In this document: positions 55,279 through 64,000 of the stretch, piece after piece
Layout of the letters: every line of letters begins with the position of its first letter
Numbering within the stretch: position 1 is the stretch's first letter
From: Piromyces finnis
Taxonomy: Eukaryota > Neocallimastigomycota > Neocallimastigomycetes > Neocallimastigales > Neocallimastigaceae
Assembly: GCA_002104945.1 (NCBI GenBank)
Contig: MCFH01000031.1
Span: 62,001-126,000 of the forward strand
Direction of reading: 5' to 3'
DNA: 64,000 bases
Program-made: the position numbers and the translations under genes
The notes under the pieces: model-generated
What the model was told of the DNA's origin: nothing
Databases searched by the model: none
The model's input: only the letters and a program-made list of their open reading frames with translations

Positions 55279-58200
55279 ATGGAATTAGATGATGAAATTC
55301 AGAAAACTTTCTTAAAGGTATTATTATTTTTATTTTATAAAAAGTCATTATAATTGTTCTCAAAAGGATAGTTTTAATAGTGTAAATGATAATTTTATTA
55401 ATATATATACTTTTGGTAAACACTATAAACAGATAAGACCAATATGCGTTGAAGTAATGAATTATATTAATTGGGCTTCATTACCCAAAATTGATAATAG
55501 ATTGATAAATTTTTATGAAGTCATTAGAGATATTAAGAATCCAGAAATTTTAATACCTTTAGAAGATTACATATGTTTTCCATTAATACAAATTTTAAAT
55601 GATAAAAATACTTCACAACAAAATTCAGAACAAATTTTTAAAATTTTAAGTTATATTGTTGAAAATGTAAGGAATGTATTATCAGTAGATTTATTTCAAA
55701 ATTTTCTTGTAGTTTCATCAAAATATGCTAGTCAAGAATCAAATTCGGAGGAATTAAAATATGCAGCAATTCATTGCATTTTACTATTAATAAAATGTTA
55801 TCCAAATCGTGAAGAATTAATACTAAAATCAGAAAATTTTTTTAAAAAAAAAAATATAATAAATGTTAATGATTTGAATAATAAAGTTTATAAAATGATA
55901 ATACCTCACATCATTTCAATTTGCTTGGAAATAGTTGAAAAAGAAAAGCTTTTAATATTAAGGTTGGAGGTATTGGAAATATTGGGATACTTGATTGATA
56001 TTTTAGAGTATACTTCTGTTATAAAATTTGTACCAGGTATAGTATCAAATTTATTAAAAACTTGTGTAAATAGCTCGAAAGATAATCACAGAATATTGGT
56101 TAATTTATTAGCTGTTTTAAAAGATGTTATCTGTAAGGCATATAATGATAATGTAAATTCCAATATTTTAAAACAAAAAGATGCTATATCTTGGAGTGAT
56201 TTGAAAAATATTAGTAATAAAAAAAATAAAAGTATTGATGCTAGAAATAATAAATTAATTAAAGAAGAAATTACAGAAGAAGATAATTTAAATAAATTAA
56301 AAAAAAATAAAATTGAGGCCATGTTTGATGAACAAGATAAAGTAAATGAATCTGTTGTTACTGAAGAATGGGTAAATATATCTGCAGTAAAAATTTTAAA
56401 TCTTTTAAATGTCCTTAATAAAATTAGAGGTCATGCTCATCAGAATGTTAGAAAACAATTTGTGATATTTGCTAAGAAAATTATATGTGATTGTAAAGTA
56501 ACACTTCAAATTTGCTTAGATACCCTTGTTGAGATTCTTGTATATTATTTAAATGATGAAATTGAAGAAATATCCACAATTTGTCAAGAAGCTATTAATG
56601 AAGTTTCCAGTGAATTTAAAGATAATCAACAATTTTTGGAGTTACTTAAAAAAAATTTTGAAAAATTAATATTATCTTTTCCAAGGGTCTTAACCACATC
56701 CAATGATTCAACAAAGTTTGAAATGATTAATCTTGCTAATGGCTATTTAATTTTATTAAAGGATGAAGCTACTGTCCTTATTCAGACCTCCATTGAATTT
56801 TTGATTAGTAGTTTAATTGAAATTTTAACATTTGATGTGTCAGACATTCGATTAATTGAAGACCGTTATAATTATAATAATAATCAAGTAGATATTGTTG
56901 AGGTTTCCAAAACTAGCGAAATTAATGGAATTGATTCTTTTTTAAATAATGATCAGTTAATCAACGATGAAAACATTTTACTAAATCATACATATTTATA
57001 CAATCAGTACTCAAAATACTTTCCAAAAAAGAATTTTAAATATATCCATGATGAAAAGGTAACTAAAGTACTTTCTCAATTATGCCATTTAATTGGTTAT
57101 TATGGAAATATTTCTTTTTTGGTTGATTATATTTTAAACACATATATAATCAATAATAATTACACAGATAATACTATTTCACCTATTTATTTATTGAATG
57201 AGGTTTGTATAGGAGGATTTCATAGATTAAACGATAAGCGAAAAAGATCTAAAGAAAATAAATCAGTGGACAATGAAATTGAATTTTATTTCAATATTTT
57301 AGAAAATGTTTTATTTGAATATACCCATTCAAAAATATTAGACATGCCTACAAGCTTAATTGATGAGAATTTAATGGCGAATTTAGATTTAATGAGGGCA
57401 AAAAATAATTTACAATTTAGTGAAGGTACTTTTGACAATAAAATAGAGTCGTTTAATGAAATTATAATAAAGAACTGTTTAATATTAGAAGGCATATCTG
57501 TTATTTCACTTATTATGCGAGACAATTTTAAAATTCATTTAATGGAAACTTTGTATATTTTATTAGAAAAATTAGGGGATATCAATAGAACAATTAGTGA
57601 TTTAGCTATGTCTTGTATTAATTTAGTAAGTAAAGCATGTAATTATTCCAACCCTTCAGAGCTTATCTTGGATAATGTTGACTATATTATTAATATTATT
57701 ACTCAGAAACTTCGTTATATTGAATATAATATTAAAGCACCAAGAGTTTTAAAAGCAGCCATAGAAGTTTCAAAATACCCTATTATTCAATATATGAACG
57801 ACACTATTGAAGAGCTCTGTGAAATTTTAGATCAGAATAAAAATAATTCAAGTCTTGGATGTTTAGTGATTGATGTTTTCCAAGCATTAATGAATGTATT
57901 AAATAAATATTCTATCTTTGAAAATGTTTCTTCTACAATATCAAAAATACCATTAAAGGAAAATAAATCCAATGATATAAAGGATAAAGAAAAGATAGAC
58001 TCTTCTCAAAATTCTTTTATTGAACAAATAACAAAATCAGCAATTTTTCAACAAGCTGATCCAGAAATCCAATCCTTTTTTTTAAAGAATATAAGCATGA
58101 ATGATAGTAATGATGAACAATCTGAAGAAAAAAGTAATAATAAATCCAAGCTAGGTGGTAAGGATAAAGAGGGTAATATTAATGAAATCGAGGACTATTT

Positions 58201-59644
58201 CAAGGATTATCTCAAGAAAAAGGAAGAAAAAAATAATTTTGAAAATGAGCATGCATTAGAAGAAGATGAAAATAATCAATGGGATAAAAACGAAGATGAA
58301 AAAGATAATTTAGGGGATGAAGAAAATGAAGTTTCCAATATGAGTTACGATCAAAAATTATGTTTAAGAGTGGTAAAAGAAACATCATATTATATCAATT
58401 CTGATTCTCCAGAATTACGTTCTAAGAGTTTAAGAGTAATTAAAGCTTCATTCCAAATGCTAGGCCATTATCCAAAGGAATTATATCCTATGGTACATCA
58501 ATTATGGCCAACTTTACTTAATAGGTTAAATGACCCAGCTAATCATGTTATTAAAGATACCATTCAACTTATTAATGAAATGATTACTACTACTTCCATT
58601 GGTGCTGATTTTTTAAATAGAGCTGTAGCTAATGAACTACTTCCAATCTTATTTCGTTTTATGGAAAAATATAATGCAAATATTATGCCTATAGAAGTGT
58701 TTAAAAAATCAACTAATACAAAAAGAAGAAGAGATTTCGAGAAAGTTAAATATCAAAAAGGTAATGTTGCAATAATATTTATAATTTATAAATAGATATA
58801 TTTAAAAATATAATTGTTATTTATATATATATATATATACCTAATTTTTTTTTATTTTTAAATTAATTAATATAATAGATTCTACATCTCTTTTTGGTGA
58901 CGATGTAATACTTGTTGATAACAAGGAAAGTCTTTCCGACATTGAAATCAAAAATAAACATTCTAATATTAATAAATTACAAATTTCGATTTTAGAAATG
59001 TTATCTTTTATTATTTGTTCTTTAGAAAAGGACCATAAAGGAAACAAAGGAAGTTTAAAGTTGGAAGAATATCATCAATTAGAAAAATTATTATTACCAA
59101 GTTTAAGTTCCGATCGAAATATCGAAATTATACAAAAGAAGGCTATTCAGCTTTTTAAGAATATTTGTTTATCAGATGAAGATGGCGTTTGGTTAATCAT
59201 GTCCAGCTTAAAAGGCATTATTCAAGAATACAAGTTAAAGAATGATTACAATGATATTGAAAAAGAAAAACAACAAATTCAAAATAATTTATATCAATTA
59301 TTTAATATTTCAGGTAATTTTTTTTTTTTTTTTTTTTTTCGTATTTATACTATAATTAAAAAAAAAAATAGATAAAAGTATTATAATACTAATTTATAAA
59401 TATCTTTTTCTTTTCTTTTTATTTAAAAAAAAAAGATATAGAAGATGAATTAAAATTAAATTTACCGTTAGGTTGGAAAAAAGAAATTATATATATGAAT
59501 AATATAAATAGAAAAAATAGAAAAATACAGCAATTAATTGAAAATGAAGATGAAGATATTAGGAAAATGAAGGAAAATAAATATCTTAATTGGATATTTA
59601 GTATGCAAAAGAATATTCAAATTATTCTTTCATATATTTCATAA
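55279..59644 (+). CDS. TELO2-interacting protein 1 (Tti1), HEAT-repeat protein
   Basis: Subunit of the Tel2-Tti1-Tti2 (TTT) complex, an HSP90-linked chaperone for PIKK kinases (TOR, ATM, ATR, DNA-PK). Four exons: 55279-55317 (13 codons), 55367-58760, 58879-59313 and 59436-59644; 4077 nt, 1358 residues, phases consistent. Alpha-helical HEAT-type organisation throughout. Family landmarks include an N-terminal LINFYEVIRDIKNPEILIPL / EDYICFPLIQIL block and a conserved C-terminal block: SYYINSDSPELRSKSLRVIK, YPKELYPMVHQLWPTLLNRL, NDPANHVIKDTIQLINEM and IGADFLNRAVANELLPILFR. A charged low-complexity insertion lies at about 58100-58340. Exon 2 reads through its donor for 12 codons, so failed splicing would truncate the protein soon after. 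Confidence 0.85.
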
Positions 59645-62600
59645 TAAATAATTTAATTTTATTGAGTTTAACCAATAATAATGTAATATTAATAAAAAAG
59701 CATGAATTATCAAAAAATATTTATTCATATAAAGTATATAATTTTTTTTTTTTTATGTTAATAATTAATAGCCATTGTTATAAATAATTATATTAGATTT
59801 ATTGTTCATTTGTGTACTTTTTATAGCAATTGTTATCCTTTATATTATAATTATATTATAATAAGATAATAAGAATACCAATTTTCTGAAAAAAAATATT
59901 TCTAAAAAATAAAAAATTAATCATACTATCTTGCCAATTTAGTTCCAAAACCATAATAAAAACGATTTAAATGGGGATTAAATTTTAATAAATATTTATA
60001 ATGCTTATAATGAAAAAGATTTTTTTATTAAAATTAACTTTTTTTTTTTTATTCATTTGTATTATTTTATACTATGTATTTTATTAATAATATAACATTT
60101 TATTTTATTTTTAAATATAATAAAAGAATAATATTTACTTCTACTCTTATTATTATAATTATGACTTTAAAGCTATTTCTTTCTTTCAAATAGTTTTTAA
60201 TTAATCCAAATATATAAATTATTAATGTCTTAAAACATAAATTTAAAACATATAAAATATAATTTGAATATATTAATTATTGAGTTGAATAAAATTTAAT
60301 GAAATTATCTATTTCTCATTAATTTTTTTTTTTTTTTTCATTGTTCATATTAGTAATATTATATTACCGAATTATATATACAATAAAGTATATTTTTATT
60401 AGAACAAGAGTAATAGATTTGTTTTTTTTTAACTTTATTATTTAATATTAAATATATAAATATTATATTTTAAAATATAATTCCATTAAAAACTTTTATA
60501 TTAAATAAATAATTTTTAAAAGTGTAATTTTAATATTAGTAAATCGTGCTTAAATTTTGATAACAAGTTTTTTTAAATAATAACAAAAAATTAATACAAC
60601 ATTTTTTTTTCCTTTTTAATTATCTTTTTATTTAGTTTTTTATTTTATATTTTTTTTTTTTTTTTTTTTTGATTTTTTAATTAAGAATCAAAGTAGCACC
60701 AATAGAATTTTTTTTTTTTTTTTAATGTTAATAATTTTTATTAATTTCATTGATTATAATTCACTATTTAAATATGTATGAGTAATTTTTCTGTTTATAT
60801 TTTTGATAAAATTAAGTATATAAAGTATTTTTCTTTTATATAAATATTGTTTTGGCTTATTTATTATTTAACTTTATATTTATGTTTATCATCAATCATT
60901 TTTTTAGTTAATAATTATAACTATTCTAATTCTATATGATCTTATACTAAAAAAAAAAAAAAAACAGTTGATAATATTAATAAAGTTTTATCAAAACTTT
61001 GAGTAATATTTTATAATACAATTAATATTATTCCGATCCTTATCGAATATGAATAGTGTTGATGAATTCTTTTTTTTTTTTTTTTAATAATAATTATATA
61101 TTTTTTCTTTTTAATTAAAAAAAGTTAAAATTTATACATCTTCATTTAAATTTTAATATAAAGTTTCATATATTAGAATTAACTATAACTTTAATTAAAT
61201 TTTATTTATTTTTTTAATTAATTTTTTTTCTAATTTATTTATACTCTATTTTTTTTTTATCATTAAATTAAAAAGAAAAATAAATTAAAATTTTAAGTAG
61301 CCTTTTTTTATTTAATTATTTTCAATAAAATATAAAGTTATTAAATTGTAACTTTACTTTGTTGTAGGATTGTACCACCCTGGTATACGATTTATTCTTA
61401 TTTTAAAGAACCATTATTAATAAATTTATATAAAAGTAATATAGTTTTAAAACAATCAATGCATTTATTATTTTGATAGTACTTATATTACTTTTGAATT
61501 AATGATTAAAATGTGCAATAAAATGATATATTGTTGTAACAAATACAGTAAAATATAAATGTCATATAAATGTGGAATATAGTTTGAGCTTTCTTTTTTA
61601 CAGTCAAAATAAAATGTAACTTTTATATAAATTATTTATAGTGATATAATCAATAATTACAATGATAATTTAAAGGACCTGTCATCAATGTAATTTGTAA
61701 ATTTTAAAATTCATCCCATAAATTATGATTAAATACTAAATTCATTTAACTATATTTGTCATGTTAAAATTTAATTAAAATTTTAAAGTTTTTAATATTA
61801 TTATTTGTATTTATTGGAATATAGTAAAATATATAGTTATTAAAATTTTATTATTTTTTTTATTTGAAATGGTAGTATTAAAATTAAAATATTATTCGTT
61901 TTACTTTTTTTTTTATTTTATTTTTTATTTTTATTATTATCAACACTAAATAATATATTATTATTTAAAACTAAAATAATTATATAAAACTATATTAAGT
62001 TTCATCAATATATATGATTATGATGGTGTGTTTAAAACTTATATAAAGATATTTTCCTTTTTTTATTAATATATTTTTTTTTCTTTTTTCTTTTTTTTTT
62101 TTTTAATTTGTAATTTGTTATAATTCTTATAATAAACGTTTTAAAATATTAGCAATTAAAAATAAATTTGAGTTAAAAAATAAACTACAAATATTAAGAA
62201 AATAATTACAAAGCATTAAAAGTAGTTTAAGTTGTACATTTTCATTCATTATTTTTTCTTTTCTTTCTTCTTTTTTCTCCTTAAATTCACCAAAGGCTTT
62301 TTTAAATTGTTCATTTCTTTACATATTTATTATTTATAATGAATAAATAATTAAAGAATAGTATTATGAAATACATATTAAAAGAGCTACAGTAGAAGAA
62401 GAGAAAAGAGGGAAAAAAACGAAAGGAAAAACACTGAACAATTATTGTTAATAATTTAAAATATTTAATTATAATATTTTAAAAATATAATTAATTTAAT
62501 TATTCGTTAATTATAGTATTACAATAAATTTCAAACTTAAGAAATATTAATAATATATAGCATAACAAAAAAAAGGTTAACTTTAAAAAGAATTTACTTT

Positions 62601-63725
62601 AATGAAGTATATAATAAAAAAAAAATAAATTAAAAAGTAATTAAAGTTATATACAAAAATTCTTTTAAAAAAAAAAGAATATTATATTTTTTTTTTAAAT
62701 TACAAAGAAAAGAAATATAATAATTCTATATAAAGGAAAAAAATAGTAATATTAAATATTTATTTAAATAATAATAAGTCTCATAATAACTCTGCTACGA
62801 ATATATATTATATATTTAAAAGAATACTTGAATATACATATATATATTATTTAATATATATAAAAGTAATAACAACAAAAGTGAGATAATTCAAAAAAAG
62901 TAAAAATAATACTATTTTATTTCAAAATATTTTTATAAAATGTAACATATTAAAATATTAAATACAGCAATTATTTAAATTATTTAAAAAAAAAAAAGAG
63001 AGAAATTTCGTCTCTAAATTTTAATTAATAATTATTTCTTATTTAAAGACTAAATATTAATTCTTTATATGTATATATACTATATACTTTATAGCATTTA
63101 TGAAATACCATTTTGAAATATATGGTCAATTTTTTCTTAATATTAATATTCTCCATTTTTTAATGAATATATATTAATATTGATATTTTTTTTTTTTTTT
63201 TATTTATCTCGCTAATGAAGGTAATTTTATTAATGAATAAAATATAATTTTATATAGTTTTACATAATTATTAATCTTATTATTTTTTTTTTAATTATTT
63301 AAATTTTATATTAGATTTGTATATGAATTTTAATAAACCAATAACAATAATTTTTATCTTACAAATATAATTATTTATATTCAAAAACATATCAATCGTA
63401 CTATCAATGTATATAGTACTACAAATCTATTTTAATTATAATAAATCAGCAAAATTAATCAAGATTAATAATATTCATTGTATCAACAATTTCTTAAATA
63501 ATTTTTGAAGTTAATAAATAATTTTAGTAAGACATTTAGCTCAGAATAATAATCTTATTCTTTAACAATTTTTGATAACATTAAATTTATTGTAAATATT
63601 CCATGTAAATATTTAGTCAAAAATACAAAAAAGTAAAATAAAATAAAATTCTGTACGTATTCAATAATCATAAAAGTAATATTACAGAGAAAATATTAAC
63701 AATTTTGAAATAACAACAACAACAA

Positions 63726-63759
<34 letters not shown>

Positions 63760-63973
63760 ATCTAAAATATAATTTAATTTTATTAGATTATAATATTATT
63801 TTTACAAAAAATAAACGAAAATTCTATTTTTTAAAATAAAAAATTTTTAAAAGAAAGACCATATAAACATAACTATCAATAATTTATAAATTTTATAATA
63901 ATAATAATATAACGTAAATCACTAAATATATATTAATCATTAAATATTATTAAATAAAATAAAATAAAATAAA
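59645..63973. other. AT-rich intergenic region, 4.3 kb
   Basis: No convincing gene on either strand. It has frequent T runs (for example 60650-60670 and 61068-61085) and an A run near 63729-63757. A small patch at 61365-61390 has slightly higher G+C and a short inverted repeat (GTACCA-CCC-TGGTATAC); its meaning is unknown. Confidence 0.5.
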
Positions 63974-64000
63974 ATGTCTTCAATAGATGTTGAAAAAGTC
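63974..64000 (+). CDS. Possible gene start truncated by window end
   Basis: ATG after a run of AAAAT repeats, then MSSIDVEKV to the window edge without a stop. The abrupt shift from homopolymeric A/T to ordinary codons suggests a real N-terminus, but nine codons cannot identify it. Confidence 0.35.

Overview
The window is nuclear DNA of a very AT-rich, intron-dense eukaryote. Short GT-AG introns made almost only of A/T, long poly-A/poly-T runs, Asn-rich protein insertions, gene deserts up to about 9.5 kb and fungal-type gene content suggest an anaerobic gut fungus (Neocallimastigomycota) or a similarly AT-rich early-diverging fungus. That assignment is inference; no marker gene in the window proves it.

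Layout. 472-3486: head-to-head pair of ribosomal protein eS7 (minus) and a DUSP12/Yvh1 homologue (plus) whose phosphatase active site is lost. 4339-7914: a Glu/Lys/Val-rich internally repeated protein (minus). 7915-12337: desert. 12338-18609: presequence protease PreP/Cym1 (minus, about 26 exons). 18610-29394: desert holding a SINE-like element (19311-19890, minus) with a 12-bp target-site duplication. 29395-31599: C2H2 zinc-finger regulator with a huge Q/N-rich N-terminus (plus). 33723-37562: unknown disordered Ser/Asn/Lys-rich protein, four exons (plus). 39354-45627: retroelement cluster made of a minisatellite, a 5'-truncated LINE tail with target-site duplication, a full-length but dead LINE (minus) and a second small retroposon with an 11-bp target-site duplication. 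46292-48365: head-to-head pair of ribosomal protein eL15 (minus) and ZNHIT3/Hit1 (plus). 48803-51472: RING-CH membrane E3 ligase (minus). 53066-54491: XPA/Rad14 (plus). 55279-59644: Tti1 of the TTT complex (plus). 63974 onward: possible start of a gene that leaves the window.

How the genes work together. Both ribosomal-protein genes are paired head-to-head with ribosome-biogenesis factors (Yvh1: release of Mrt4 from pre-60S; Hit1: box C/D snoRNP assembly). A CCAATCA element (NF-Y/HAP-type CCAAT box) lies in both of those shared promoters and also upstream of PreP, XPA and Tti1. XPA and Tti1 are neighbouring genome-maintenance genes on the same strand.

The most unusual material is the retroelement cluster. 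The SINE-like element shares a segment with the LINE 3' end, which suggests a LINE/SINE parasitic pair. The LINE carries four in-frame stops before its apparent end, one of them exactly at the endonuclease catalytic Glu codon. Splice junctions were set by eye from reading frame and family alignment.
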